Of a stretch of DNA of 64,000 nt, positions 35,216 to 47,394 are shown one piece after another. Each line of letters begins with the position of its first letter. The first letter of the stretch is position 1. The translations under genes were made by a program, and so were the position numbers. The notes under the pieces were generated by a model, which did not search any database, had not been told where the DNA came from, and saw nothing but the letters and a program-made list of their open reading frames with translations. This stretch comes from Rapana venosa (lineage: Eukaryota > Mollusca > Gastropoda > Neogastropoda > Muricidae): the NCBI GenBank assembly GCA_028751875.1, contig CM054158.1, positions 14,914,121 through 14,978,120 on the forward strand, given 5' to 3'.

Positions 35216-38200
35216 AAGCGGGTGGCCCAGTCAGAAAGTTTCTGCTACTGCTCTTGTATCCTGAAACCCCAGTAAACCTTCGCATGTGGGGGGGAAACCC
35301 CCAAATAAAAAAAACCCCAAAACTATGGAGACTTGGAAGGAGTTGGCCCCCACCAAGGAAATCCTAAGCCCACAGAAAAAAAACATGAAAACAAATGCAA
35401 ACCGAAATGATCCCGGTGGGTCGGGGCCCCGGGTTACCAATGACCCGTTTTCCCCATTGATCAACCCCAGGGGGAAGTGACAATCAGTACGGGGTTTTAA
35501 AACTTAAAACCCCCTAGAGAACAATCACCATTGGTCGGGAACGTCCGTACACTCACCAGTGGGGAAAAAATCAAAGAACTAGAGTAAGCTTAGTGAATAA
35601 ATGGACATTATTGGTAGGAAAGTGAGATGGACGGGTTTTGGTGAGACAGACTAAAGAAGGCAACAGACGGGAAAGGGGCCCAAAGGGAAAAAACATCACC
35701 ACGGGGGGTGGCATTTATTGTCAGAAAGGAAGTAGTGGGGTGCTTATCAGTGAAACCCGGCTTCCCAGGATTATCCATTGGTTCGGCCAAGCCCAAGAAC
35801 ATACCTATAAAAAATCTATGCCCTCATTGACCTACGTGAAGAAGAAAATTTTATGAAGACTCAAAGGGACCTTTAAGAAATCCCCAAAGAAGGACTACAT
35901 CACCAAAGGGGGAATTTTAACCCCAAAGTAGGTCCTGACTCTAAAACCCAATGGGCCGGAACAGTTGGTCATTTTGGGAAAGGGGGAACCCAACAACGGG
36001 GGGACTGTTGAGTTTTCCTGACCCACAAATTTACTTTCCCATCCCCTCTATCCCCCAAGCAGTAAAGGGGGGGGAAACCGGGGATGCGCCAACGGCAAGA
36101 TCCAAAACCCAAATGTTTTTATCTTAACCCACGGCGCTTCAATCCACATAAACGGGCCAGAACAAAAACTCCCCTGGATCTGGCGTCCCCACGACCTTGT
36201 GCTGCTGGTTTTAAAAAATAAAGCTGAAGAAAAAACAAACACCCCTGAAAACCCCGTATCAAATTTCGGGGACAAACTAAAAGACCCCAGATGTCGAGGA
36301 GATCTTCCAACAAACTTGGGGGAATTTTGCGGCATTAACCCCTCCGGGACAATGACTCTGACCCCCCCAAAAACTTCAAGGGCGTCCGGAAACGCAGAGG
36401 GTACCGGTGTCAGAGGAAAAACACCCCCCAGGGACCCAATGACCTTGGACCTCGGGATAAAAGAAAAGCATAAAACCCAAACCGGTCTTCCCAACCCCTA
36501 AAAATATCGGGAGGCCAACAATCCGGAAGAAGTAAATTTTAAAGGCCCAAGAAAAGTGGATCAGTGATAAATGTGATGAGTCGAAAAAAAATGAAAGGGG
36601 GGCAACAGAAAAGGCATAGACACCCTGAAGAAATCAAAAAAAACCATTAAAACCCAAAATATCATCTTTGAAGACAGCCCCGGAAAACCTCCTCAAGAAA
36701 GCTCAGCTGATTGAACGGTGGTCTGATATTGTCAAGAACTGTCAACTCCCCAATACAACCTGACAAAGATATAGAAGAGAAAGCAGCAACATCAAGGCAC
36801 CCTCGCCATTCCTATTGAGGGAATAAGGGGAAAAAGCCATCCCGCTTACAGTAGGAAAGCCCCCCGGGAGCAGACAATACCAGCAGAGCTGCTCAAGCAG
36901 GTGGCAAAAACGTCTCACTTTTAAGCTATTGTCAGAAGATTTGGGAGAAAAAAAGGGGCCCAAACAAAATGGACACAATCACTCATCATCCCCCTCCCAA
37001 GGGGGGAATTTCCCCCCCCTTGCCAAAACTATAGAACAATCAGCTAACAGCCACGCAGCAAGATCATGCTCAAAGTTTTTTTGAATCGACCAAGAAGGAG
37101 GCGAAGAAAACCTTGAGAGAAAAACTGGGTCGGGGCAGAGGAGCACAATGAACATTTTTTTAACTGCCACACATGTGGAAAACATCTTAAACATCAAGAA
37201 CCTTTCCAAACTTCATCGACTTCAAAAAGGGGTTTTTGACGAGTAGGGCCCCACAAACCCCCCCTGTGGGGTTCAGAATTTTTGGATTGAAAAAGGACTA
37301 GTGCAAACCTTCAAGCACTTACAACACTGCAACCCGTCAGCCCTTCTGAACAATCAGGTCGGAGCTACTTCAAAACCACAGTTGGGGTCCGACAAGGACC
37401 CTTTTATCCCATCTTGTTCAATGTTTTGGAAAAACATGAGAGAGACCCTCCATGACTTCCCCTACCACTCCCTTGGGCGGCAGACCCTAAACAACTTACG
37501 TTTGCCTTGACATTGACCTATGGGGGGAAGTAACACGAGCTGAAAGATTTTACACGACTGAGAACAAGTGGGCATATGGGAGGGTGAGCTCGGAGAAAAG
37601 TAAAGTACTTTGAACAGCCGAGCAATGCCACCGCAAAAATTTTTACATAACGGCCAAAAAACTGGAGGGGTGACGTTTTTTAAATACCTGGGCGTACACT
37701 CAAAAGAGGGGCGACCCACAAACAAAAATCAAAGTCAAAAATGCCTGGCAACATTTTCCTACAAAACTCACCCCCATATGGAAAAGTAAAGAGTCTTTTT
37801 CCCAATCAAACAAAAGCTCTACAAAGCCCTAATTCAGTCGACCCGCTGTACGGAATAAAACCCTGGACATTGACTGCTAAAACAGCAAACCCAATCCAGT
37901 CTTTCGAAAAAAATCCATAGAAAATACGGGGCATTCCTGGGAGAACGAAGACCAACGAATTTGTCAAAGTCAAATAAACGGCTGGCAGGTCCACAAAAAC
38001 CCCCTTCTCCCCTCTCAAGAAGAAAAAGTGACTGGTTGGCCACGTCACCGCCACAACACCTGAAAAAAAACAGTACTGCGGGGAACACTAAAAGGGGCCG
38101 AAGGGGGGAAGACAGAACAAGTCAGGGATGGCAACATCAGAAAAGGCCAGATGAATGCCCGGGCACATGCGCAGAACGGGACCGAGATGGATGGGGGGAG

Positions 38201-38284
38201 GCTTACCACGGCATTCTTTATGTCTCCCCCACGACCGCCAAGGTCAGGGGGTCTGATGAGATGATGTAATAAGACAGTTAAAAT
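35216..38284 (+). mobile_element. Non-LTR retrotransposon (endonuclease + RT), degraded
   Basis: Frame-broken pieces occur in the order expected of an APE-endonuclease/reverse-transcriptase LINE, probably of the RTE type: an NVRTL-like endonuclease start (about 35548), RWTGFGET (about 35628-35650), PAELLKQ-like (about 36880), WTQSLIIPLP (about 36970), a YRTISL-like stretch (about 37030), FIDFKKG (about 37212), VGVRQG (about 37380), a damaged FADDID box (about 37502) and FKYLGV (about 37680), ending near 38270. It interrupts unit D, since R continues without it at about 62180. No intact frame exists, but this is an error-rich region, so intrinsic decay and assembly error cannot be separated. 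Confidence 0.82.
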
Positions 38285-39060
38285 TCTTTTAAAAACAGAT
38301 TTTTATAGACAATTTTTTTTGTATTTGTATGGGCAATTTTTTTTGTGTTCTATGAGAACTTTTTTTGTATTTTTAAACCTTTTTTTTGTGTTTTTTGAAA
38401 AATACATGTCAAAAAGAATGTATGAACTACCCACCATACATTATGATTAATTTTTGTTTGCAACATGAAAATCTTGTTGAAAAGATGTTTGAATAAAAAT
38501 TTATGTTTTTAAAGTTGAAGTTTTTTCTGAATAAAAATTACTAATATATAGAAGGTGAAATTTGTGGTTTGGAAGGAGAAAAAGGATAAAATAAAGGGGT
38601 TTTGGGCTTTGTGCGGGGCTTGCAAAACCTGTGTGTGGTGTGTGTGGTGTGTGTGTGTGGGTACACCAGCAAAAGTTTTTGGATGTGCAGATGCCAAACA
38701 CATCCCTGCAGCCACAGGTTACAAAAGGGGAGGCTAGGGGAAGTTAGTGTACCCCCTAGTAGGTGTGGATACTTGCCTTACCCCTTGGTATTGCAGAGTT
38801 CTGTAGTGTGAAAGAGCTCAGGTTTCACATTCAAGTTCAAGGGCTCTTTTTTTGTGTATTCTCCCCTTGTTTTTCGGGTTTTCTGTCTGTCATTTTGGTG
38901 ATAGGCTTAGTTCCTTTTTGATGGAGACCCGGTTTGATTCTCAAGTTTAATGGGATTTTTGCTAAAATCTCCGTTTTGCTGTGTGTCTGTTGCTCCTTGT
39001 TGTCTGTGGTGTGTGTGTGTGGTGTGTGTGGGTGTTGGTGTGTCTCTCTCTCTCTCTGTT
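38285..39060 (+). repeat. Terminal part of arm M
   Basis: It matches 62190-62890 and, reversed, 7200-7890: the repeated TTTTTGTATTTGTATG-type stretch, TTGTTGAAAAGATGTTTGAA, GGAGAAAAAGGATA, and GATAGGCTTAG then GGGATTTTTGCT. A short foreign piece lies at about 38730-38830. It ends in GT and TC repeats. Confidence 0.7.
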
Positions 39061-39164
39061 TCAGGGGGGGGAAGGATACCCTGGTGGCTAGAGGATGCCT
39101 TGTGTGTTGGGATTCCCTTTTCAAAGGTTTTTTCTGGATTTTAAACATCAGTGCCAAACTCCAC

Positions 39165-39375
39165 TCCCCCCAAAAGTCCCCCAGTGGACATAAACGGGTC
39201 CCCCTGTTGGGAAAACGCAGCAGAACGCTTGCGCACCGTTAAAACCCGTTCCGCTTTTCGGAAGGGAGGCCTTGTGTCCCCAAAGGGGAAAAACGGATGA
39301 AAAAATTTTACAAACTGCATCATAGGGGACGGGGATGTAAAAAAGCCTTGAGTGCTTTTCCTTTTACCCTCCAAA
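39165..39375 (+). mobile_element. SINE family A, degraded
   Basis: The motifs GCGCACCGTTAAAACCCGTT, CCGCTTTTCGGAAG and GGGGACGGGGATGTAAAAAA lie in family order. The head is missing or unreadable. Confidence 0.7.
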
Positions 39376-40345
39376 AAAGGACCCTTTCTCTCCTCTCTCT
39401 CTCTTCCTCTCTCTCTCTTTTCTTTCTCTCTGTTTTTTGTTATTTTTATTTTTTTTTGTTTTAAACTTTTTACTTTTTTGGTTTTTTTTTGTCGTTTTTC
39501 CCCCTTTGTTCTTGTTTTTAGTTTTATTTTTTTATCATTATTTATTATTTCATTTCCATCATCTCAAATCACATCATCCAGTATTTTTGTATAGTGTAGT
39601 AGTAGTAGTAGTTTAGTAGTGTTTTTTTTTACTATTCTTTTTTTTAAAGTTTGAAGTCATTTTTTCTATTTGATGTTACCTGATAAAGGCGGGGAATGGT
39701 GTTAAAAAAAGCCATGGTGCTTTTTCTTTATCCCAAATCAAAAAATTTTTGACTTGTCTTAAATTGACTCTCTCCTCTCTGTCTCCTTTCTGTCTCTCTG
39801 TCTCTTCTCTCTTTCTCTCTCTGTCTCTCTGTCCCCTCTGTCTCTCTGCCCTTGTCCTCGTCTCTGTCTCTCTGTCTCTTCTTTCCTCTCTCTTTCTCTC
39901 TCTCTTTCTCTCTCTCTCCCCTTTCTTTTCTCTCTCCTCTCTCTCTCTCTCTCCCTCTTTTCTCTCTCTCTCTCTTTGTCTGTCTCCCTCGGGGGGGGAC
40001 TGGATTATAAAGCCAGGGGGTGTAATTCAAATCATCAAAAAAAAAGAATTTTCTTGCATCCTCTTTCTTTCCGTCGTCTGCGTTGTCTGTCTGTTTGTGG
40101 CTGTCTATCCCCCCCTCTCCCCTTCTCTGCCCTCTGTCTCTGTCTCTGTCCTCTCCTCCCCTTCTCTTCTCCTCTCTTTTCCCTTGGAATAAAGAATTTG
40201 ATTTTTTTTAAATTTATTTTGATTTGATTTTGATCTCTCTCTCTCTGTCTCTTCGTCTCTCTGTCTCTCTCTCTCTGCCCTCTCTCTCTCTCTCTCTTCT
40301 CCCTCCTCTCCTCTCTCTTTCTCACTCACTCCTACTCCCCTCCCC
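39376..40345 (+). repeat. TC/TGTCTC pyrimidine tract
   Basis: About 970 bp are dominated by TC, CTTT and TGTCTC on the plus strand, broken by a 120-bp mixed island at 39985-40075. Leu/Ser-rich plus frames and Arg/Glu-rich minus frames (up to 147 residues) come from this composition. Confidence 0.9.
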
Positions 40346-40449
40346 ACCCACCCACGTGCTAGTCAACAACAAGATTCACTAGGGTGACCTGCTTTTCCTA
40401 CAAACAAACAGTTTAAAACACCCCAACCCCCTACGGGCCGGGGCGCTAT

Positions 40450-40945
40450 CTTTCATTGCTCTCACCAGATGCTAAACCCTTTTCCCTCAAAAGGGTGAGC
40501 CTGAAAGTAGAAGAAATGCAAGGGAAGAAAGCAGAAACAAAAGGGGGCAGCAGAAGCGCAGCGCACAAAAGCACACAGCGAGAAAAGCGCAGCCTAGCGC
40601 AGCAGAAGCGCGCATCTCCCCGGCGGCAGCAGCAGCAGATGCGCAGCAGTTGCAGCAGCAGCAAAATAGCAGGCAAAGTGCGGCAGCAGCGCGCAGCAAA
40701 GCAGCGCAAAAGCAGCGCGCCGCCCCGCAGGCAGCAGCAGCAAAAGCAGAAGCAGAAAAAGCATCAGCAGCAAAGCGAACAGAAAACCCCCAGCAGCGAA
40801 GCAAGCTAACCCCGAAAGCAGCAAAAGCAGAAGCGCAGACCAGCAGCAAAATAGCACACCCCAGAGAAAAACGGCACCCCCACACCAGAAGCAGCACAGA
40901 AGCTCAACAACAAAAACAACAACAAAACAACAACAACAACAACAG
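40450..40945 (+). repeat. Degenerate CAG/AGC-rich purine-G block
   Basis: This is a dense mixture of GCAGCAG, AGCGCAGC and AAAGCAGAAGC words. Long frames on both strands (Gln/Lys/Ala/Arg plus, Ala/Leu/Cys minus) are what a degenerate CAG repeat yields in any frame; no domain is seen. It ends in a CAA array at 40905-40943. GC content is much higher than in the flanking tracts. Confidence 0.75.
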
Positions 40946-41209
40946 TAGAGGGCCTTGCGGGTTTTCCAGACAGTCTGCGTGTGTGCTGCGGAAGATAAAG
41001 GGTGGGTGCCCCTGACATGGCCCCCTTCTCATAGAGACGCTGCTCTACAAACTGTGCCCAGTGCCTGCTCTGCCCTCCACTATAGACACGCTACCCAGAG
41101 ACCCACGGTGAGTATCCGAGTATCCCAGTATCGATTTGCAAAACAACAACAAAAAAACGAAAAAAAAGACCCAAAAAAATATCGAATTGCACAATTGCAC
41201 ATTTACCTG

Positions 41210-42060
41210 TCGTCTTTTTTTTCTGTTTTCTTTGTTCTTTTCTTTTTTTTGTTTTTTTTTTGCTTTCTTTTCTATCCTTTTTTTTCTTTCTTTCTTTCTC
41301 CCCTTCTTTTCTCTCTTTCTTTTTTTTCTTTCTTTCTTTCTTGCTTTTTTTCTTTCTTTTTTCCCTTTCTTCCTTCCCCCTCCCTCCCCCCCTCCCCCTC
41401 CTTCCTTCCTTCCTTCCCCCTCCCTCCCCCCCCCCCTCTCCCCCCCTTCCTTCCTTCCCCTTTTCCCTTCCTTCCTTCCTCTTCCCTCCTTTTTCCCCCT
41501 CTCTCCCCCCTTCCTTTCCCTTTCCCTCTCTCCTTCCCCCTTCCCTTCCTGCCTGCCTGCCTTCCTTTCTTTCTTTCTTTCTTTTTTTAACTCCCCCTTT
41601 GGTTCAAACATTTTGGTTTTTTTTTTTGGGGGTTTTTTTTTAATACATCAGAATTATATGTACGACATAACAAAGAACAGCAACACAAGGTTAGAGCTTA
41701 GGTTGTGCTCTTAGTCTTCTTTCTTTCTTGTTTTCTTTCTTTTGCCTTTTTTTTCTTAGTCTTCAATTTCTTCTTTTTTGAACCCCCGCCGTCTTTCTCT
41801 CTTTTTTTAAAAGTCTGTGTTAATTTCTTCTTCTTCTTCTTTTCTTTTTCTTCTTCTTCTTCTTCTTCTTTTCTTTTTTTTTCTTCTTCTTTTTTTCTTC
41901 TTTTCCCCTTTTTTCCCTTCCCCTTCTTCTTCTCGTCTTCTAGTTCTAAATTTCTTTATTTTTCCCCTCCTTAATTTTCCCCTCTCCCTCAACTTTTTTT
42001 TTTCCCTCTCATCCCCCTCCTTCTCTTTTCCCTTTTCTTCCCTTCTTTTGTTCCCGAGCA
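41210..42060 (+). repeat. 850-bp homopyrimidine tract
   Basis: Mostly TTTC, CCTT and CTTCTT words on the plus strand, with interruptions at 41590-41720. Strong strand asymmetry of this length can form intramolecular triplexes and is hard to sequence. The Phe/Ser/Pro and Lys/Glu/Arg frames are not genes. Confidence 0.92.
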
Positions 42061-42439
42061 TTCATTTCCTTTTCTTTGATGCTTTTCCTTTTTTAGGTTT
42101 CAGGGGTGTTTTTTATTTTGATGATGAATGATACTAGGATAGATTGAAGGAAGTAAATGGCAGTGGCGTTAAATCCTTGGGATTGTGTTTTTTGTTTCAT
42201 TATTTTTCTGATGAATCATTAATTTTTTCTATGTCGTTATTTTTCTGCGTTTTAACTTCCCCCGGAACATGTTTAAACTATATAAAGATAGGTTTATTGT
42301 GGCAACAGTTTTGCTCTTTAAATGTTTTTATTAATTGTAATGAGTGTTGTATGCGCATCCCGGTTTGGGGTTTCTTTTAAAAAGACATTAACAAAAAAAT
42401 TTTCATGTAAATAAAAAAGCAAATGTAGGGCCTAAAGGG
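42061..42439. other. Gene-free stretch
   Basis: AT-rich sequence with no recognisable feature. Confidence 0.5.
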
Positions 42440-42705
42440 GGAGGGGACGGGGAAACTAGTGGTCAGAGCACTCGCTTCCCTCTAAAGGTTAAGCCATGAG
42501 CGTGGTTGCGCCCTTGGGTTCAGTAAAAATTCCCCCCTTTTACCCCGCGAATGGTATCCACCCCCCACTTTAGGGCGGGGGTAAAGCGCGGGAGAGGGGG
42601 AATGGCGCCCCCCTCAAAAATGCGGCCCCAAGAAACTGAGGTCTTGAGCTCGTCCCCTTACGTTTCAAGGGTTTTGGGACACCTTTACCTTTATTTTTAG
42701 GCCCT
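42440..42705 (+). mobile_element. SINE family B copy, degraded
   Basis: A tRNA-like head (GGGGAAACTAGTGGTCAGAG, then CACTCGC) is followed by AGGGCGGGGGTAAAGCGCGG and the 3' end GGGACACCTTTACC. Confidence 0.7.
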
Positions 42706-43184
42706 ATTTTAAAAATTTCCTTTGAAGACGAGAGTTTTGTACTTCTTTGTAAAAATAAAAAAAAGAAAAAAATTTTTGGAAGAATTATTCGAACTTGGTT
42801 TTCTCTGTAAAAAAAAATTTTGTAGCAATTTTAATTTTAAAAGAAAAAAAGAAGCAGCTTTGAATTTTTTCTGATGACTACACTGCTTTCTAGAAATTCC
42901 AATATTTCAAGTTTAGTGCTCGGCAGAGCCAAGACTAGTTGGAAAGTAGCAATAAAAGGCCCACATTTAAAATTTGTGTACAAGGGGGTTTACATAATTT
43001 TCAGGGAGCAAGGCAAGATGAAGATGTAATCAGAAAAGAAGACAGTGTACACCACTCATAAAAAATATATATTAGGGCCCATAATTATTTGCAAACATGT
43101 CGGTCTTTCATAACTCTTTAATCCCCCTCCATCCCTTTCCAAATTCAAAGGTAAATCTTTTGATATGACTATTCAGTCAATCAT
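42706..43184. other. Gene-free stretch
   Basis: Noisy AT-rich sequence; nothing recognised. Confidence 0.5.
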
Positions 43185-43430
43185 CAACATACTTTTTAAG
43201 AAAACCTAACTTTGCCAAAATCGTCAAAACTTTGAAGAAATCCTGGCTTTGCCAAACTCGTCAACAACTTTTAAGAAAATTTGACTTTGCCAAAACTCGT
43301 CAACTACTTTGAAAAAATCCTGACTTTGCCCCAACCCCTCAACTATTTGAAGAAATCCTGCTTTGCCAAACCGTCAACATCTTTGAAAAAATCCCGGCTT
43401 TTTCAACTTAACTCGAACGTTTTGGAAAAA
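43185..43430 (+). repeat. Minisatellite, about 45-50 bp unit
   Basis: About five units of the pattern CTTTGCCAAAACTCGTCAAC followed by ACTTTGAAGAAATCCTGA. Units differ by indels consistent with both natural variation and sequence error. Confidence 0.85.
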
Positions 43431-43509
43431 ACTTTGAATAACTAACCAACTATTCATTTTTCCAACATAAGACGGCCCTAATTAAGCGTAAATTTTCTTT
43501 CAGTGACCA

Positions 43510-44115
43510 ACAGTGTGTGCATGTGTGTGTGTGGTGTGTGTTGTGGTGGTGTGTGGGCATGTGTTGTGTGTCATGTGTGTGTTTTGGTGTGTGTGGTGTG
43601 TGTGTGTGGTGTGGTGTGGTTTTGTGTGTGTGTGGTTGTGTGTGTGTGTGTGTGTGTTGTGGTTTTTTCAGCTCGTGTTTGTCACCCGGGTTACACAGGA
43701 GGGAAAAATGCGGGGTGTATGGATCCTTTGGCCCAGGCCCCTTTTCCCATTCCCCTTGCTGACCTGCCTCAGTAGGGAAGCGGTGCTAGAGATGATCGTG
43801 TGTGTGTGTGTGGTGTGGGGTGTGTGTGTGTTGTGTGTTGTGGGGTGTGTGTGTGTGTGTTGTGTGTGTGGTTTTTGAATGTGTTGTTGAGTGTGTCAAA
43901 ATTTTATGGTTGTTTGTGTGTGATGTGTGTGTGTGAATGGTTGTGTGGGGTTTTGTGTTGTGAATGTGTGTGTCAAAATTTATGTGTGGTGTGTTTGTGT
44001 GTGTGAAGTGGTGTGTGGGTGTTGTGTCAAAATTTTTTAATATTGTGTGTGGTGTGGTGTGTGGTGTGTGTGTGTGTGTGGTGTGTGTTGTGTGTGTGGT
44101 GTGTGTGTGTGGATT
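43510..44115 (+). repeat. GT-rich block with an island
   Basis: Degenerate GT arrays surround a non-repetitive island at about 43665-43795 and include repeated GTGTGTCAAAATTT motifs (43893, 43970, 44025). The Cys/Val frames are artefacts. Confidence 0.88.
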
Positions 44116-44519
44116 TCGATTAATTTATCGACTTTCCACAAGTTTTGATTTCAATTTAAGCAGAACTATAGCGGAGGATACTAAGGTAGGTAAACCTTAC
44201 AAATTCTCAACTTTTTTGAAAGTGATTTCAAGATTGGGTTTTTAAAAAAAAAAATTAGAAAAAAAATCTTTCAAGGCAGAGTTTTGGCATAATCTTTAAT
44301 GGCAGCATGTTGGAGCTATTTGTGTAAAACCTTCCTTCGGTCGACCTGACTCAAGTTTTGGGTCCGGTGACCTTTTGGGGCCCCCGCCATGATTTTAAAT
44401 TTACTGCGTGGGAGGCTGTCTTTACAGCGACACTGTTCAGAACTACAAAGGGCAACCCCTTTACAGTGGTCAATTAAACGAGTGTGTGGTGTTTTGTGGT
44501 GTTTTGGGAGAAGGGGGGT
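44116..44519. other. Gene-free stretch
   Basis: Mixed noisy sequence with no recognised gene. The region 44330-44460 is GC-richer and may be an unassigned SINE fragment. Confidence 0.45.
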
Positions 44520-45225
44520 GGTGTAGTGATGCGTTGGTAAAACAGTGTGGTAATGCAGGTAGTGCGTGAGCAGTGTGGGGATGAAGTGTGTAATGCAAAT
44601 GTATTTTGCATGTGGTAAAGCAATGTAGTGATGAAGTTGTAAAGCAATGTAATGTGAGTGTGGTGATGCATGTTTATGGTATGCAGTGTTTTTAAAATGA
44701 TGCATGTAGTGATGCAATTTAGTAATGGAATGCAGTGGGATAATGATTGGCGTGTAAATGATGAAGTTTTTGATGCAGTGTTTATAGGGGGAGGTTTATG
44801 TGATCAGTGTTTATAGGAGGGAGTGTTACAGTGAGGGAGTGTTTTTATGACGCAAAATGTTTATAGGATGCAGGTTTATAGTGAGCGGTTTGTTTTTGAG
44901 CAGTGTTGATAGTGATTTGGTTTTTAGTGATGCCTTTTTCATAGTGAGCAGTGTTTATGTGAGCGGGTTGATAGTTGAGCAGTGTTGATAGTGATGCGGT
45001 GTTTAAGTGATGCATGTTTATGTGATGCAGTATATAGTGTGAGTGTTTATGGATGCAGGTTTATTGTGCGGTGTTTATAGTGACGCGGGGTTTATAGGAC
45101 GCAGTGTTTATAGTGATGCAGTGTTTTTAGTGTGCGTGTTTTTTATGATCATGTTTTAGTGATGCGTGTTTATTGTGACGCGGGTTTAATGATGGGTGAT
45201 ATGTGATGAGTTTTACGTGAGGGAG
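44520..45225 (+). repeat. Minisatellite, about 16-17 bp unit
   Basis: Dozens of imperfect copies of the pattern GTGATGCAGTGTTTATA spread over 700 bp; the 5' third is more degenerate (GTGATGAAGTGTGTAATGCA). There is no coding potential. Confidence 0.85.
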
Positions 45226-46319
45226 TGTTGGGGTTGCAGTGCCCCGAGGGCCCCCCCTTTCCCCCCCACCCTGAAGGAAATGCCAGCCCGCAGTGCTCTG
45301 GTCCGTTTCACCCCGCTGGGACATTACAACAAATTCGTCGGGCGGGAGGTAGCACCCATCTCTTTTTTGTTGTTTGCTTTTGTTTTTTGCGTGTGTGTGT
45401 GTCGCGCGCCCGCGGGGTGGTGTATAAATGTGTTTGTGTGGGGTGGTGTAGGTGTATGGTATTTTGTTTTTAGTTGTGTGTTTTTTGGGGTATTTTTTTT
45501 GTCTATGAGAGAGAAGGGGGGGATGGATGGAGGGGGGGAATTCAAGACAGAGAGATAGTACGAGACGGAAAGTTTTTTCTAAAAAAAACAAAACAAGAAA
45601 GTTCCGAGAATTTGTGAGGAAAAAAGACAACGCTGCAAAACTTGGTCAAACTTTTTTTTTGAGGCAGTTTCCCTTTTTCATAGAAAAATGACTCGTATAG
45701 CCTACATGCATTTTGTTATCAAAGTTATGTGGTATTTTCATGTGTTTCCCGCTTGTGTGTTCTGCGTGCGTCGTGCGTGCGTGCGTGCGTGGTGGGGTGG
45801 TGTGTGTGTGTGTGTGGTGTGTGGTTGGGTGTGGTTTTGTGTGTGTGTTGTGTGTGTGTTCAGATTGGAGTTCTGGCCTGGTGATGGTGATCCACCAGCA
45901 ACAAATAGTTCAGGGGGACCTTTTGTGAGGTGGCCCAAAAAAAACGGTCATATTCATTCATTCATTCATTCTCGCTCATTGGCTTTAGCGTGATACAGAT
46001 CTGTTTGTGTTACGTTTTTTCCGGTAACTGGGGGAAAATATGTATGAAAAAATGGGAAATATTTTTTAATATCGTGCTGACAAAATATTTGTTTACATTC
46101 TTGCATGACAAAATTTTTTTAATATTTTTACAGCACAGCTATGCAATGAAAAAAGTGGGGAGTAGAAGCAATAAGAATAAAAATTGCAAAAAAAGGGCAA
46201 GTTTTGTTAGACACCCAAAAAAAAACGTACTTCAAAAAAGTATGTGTGTACTAAAGGGTTTCATTTTCCAATGAGAAAAAGGTTTTTTTTTTCATCAAAC
46301 GAAATTTTATAGTTTTTTT
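45226..46319. other. Gene-free stretch with GT blocks
   Basis: A GC-rich island lies at 45235-45355, GT-rich parts at 45388-45500 and 45740-45860, and an ATTC repeat at 45952-45975. No gene is recognised. Confidence 0.5.
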
Positions 46320-46730
46320 CTTTTTTTTTTTTTTCATTTTCCACTCACTCATCACACACACCAACACACAAAACAACACACACACACACACACCATACAC
46401 ACACCCACACACCACCACACACCAAAACACACACACACAAAACACACACACCACACAACACCACCACACACATCAAAGAAGCTGCACTTTCAGTTCGATG
46501 GAAATCTGTTTAAAAATACAGAGGAACACACACACACACACAAACCCCACACCCCAACCCCAAAACCCCACCCACACACACACACCCACACACACACACA
46601 CAACACACACACGCACACAACACACACACACACCACAACGCACGCACACACACCACACACACACACACACCACAGCAACACACACACCACACAACCCCAC
46701 ACCAACACACACAAAATGCACAAAACGATA
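46320..46730 (+). repeat. CA-rich low-complexity block
   Basis: Interrupted CA array in two parts around a short island at 46470-46525. Confidence 0.9.
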
Positions 46731-46814
46731 ACAAAATTTGCTGTTGGCTGGGGGGGAATGACGGAAAAAACATTGGCTTTGGGTGTGTGTCTTTTTGCTT
46801 GAATATGTTGAATA

Positions 46815-47350
46815 TAATTTTTAGAGATCTTTGGGAGCTATAACCATTTTCTGTCTCAATGTTTTAAAATGATCTTTTTAAATATCTTAAAAACGATGTC
46901 GTTTGTATCTGTGACGTTTTAATACTTTTTTTTAATAATTAAGGTGTGTGAACATTTGCTATGAGATTTATTCGATTTTAAGAGTATCTTAAGGTTTGGG
47001 TCATTGCTTTTGCAAATGTTTTGAAATTTTAAAAAGTATTTGAGGGGTGTTAAATTATTTTTTCAATGTTTATGTTTTTTTTTCCGTATCTTAACGCTGT
47101 ATAATCATTTACTTTTGCATGGTGATGATTATGTTTTTGAGCACCCTTTGGCGTATAGCCCAAACTTTACCGTCTGAATAGTTTTTAGATTTTTTTAAGG
47201 GATCTTAGGGGTCTATAAACATTTACTGTCTGATGTGTGCTGTCTTGGGGTATGTTAATCATGATTTTTTAGAGATCTTATTGCTGTATAATATTCAGAT
47301 GTTTGATTTTTAATGAGTATTGTATATCAAAATTTAAGGGGGCATCTTAA
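46815..47350 (+). repeat. Degenerate tandem repeat, about 60-70 bp period
   Basis: Recurring words are GATCTTA or TATCTTA, then CTATAA or GTATAA, then CATTTACTG or TTTGCTATG, then ATGTTTT. Seven or eight poorly conserved periods are suggested; alignment would be needed to define the unit. Confidence 0.5.
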
Positions 47351-47394
47351 AAAAGGGGTTTAGAGAGTGTCCCGGGTAGTAGGCCATTGTAAAC

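Larger units (their letters stand above)
30468..39060 (+). repeat. Macro-repeat arm M with extra insertions
   Basis: Collinear with 58850-62890 of arm R: CA-rich block (30468-31690), unit C (31690-33250), unit D (33500-35215) and terminal part (38285-39060). Three insertions are absent from R: SINE C at 32567, SINE D at about 34297 and a non-LTR retrotransposon at about 35216-38284. Sequence is clean up to about 34290 and error-rich after it. Confidence 0.8.

Noticed and set aside
40456..41015. Gln/Lys/Ala-rich and, on the other strand, Ala/Leu/Cys-rich proteins
   Set aside because: A degenerate CAG/AGC tract gives open frames in several registers on both strands; no domain, start context or splice support.
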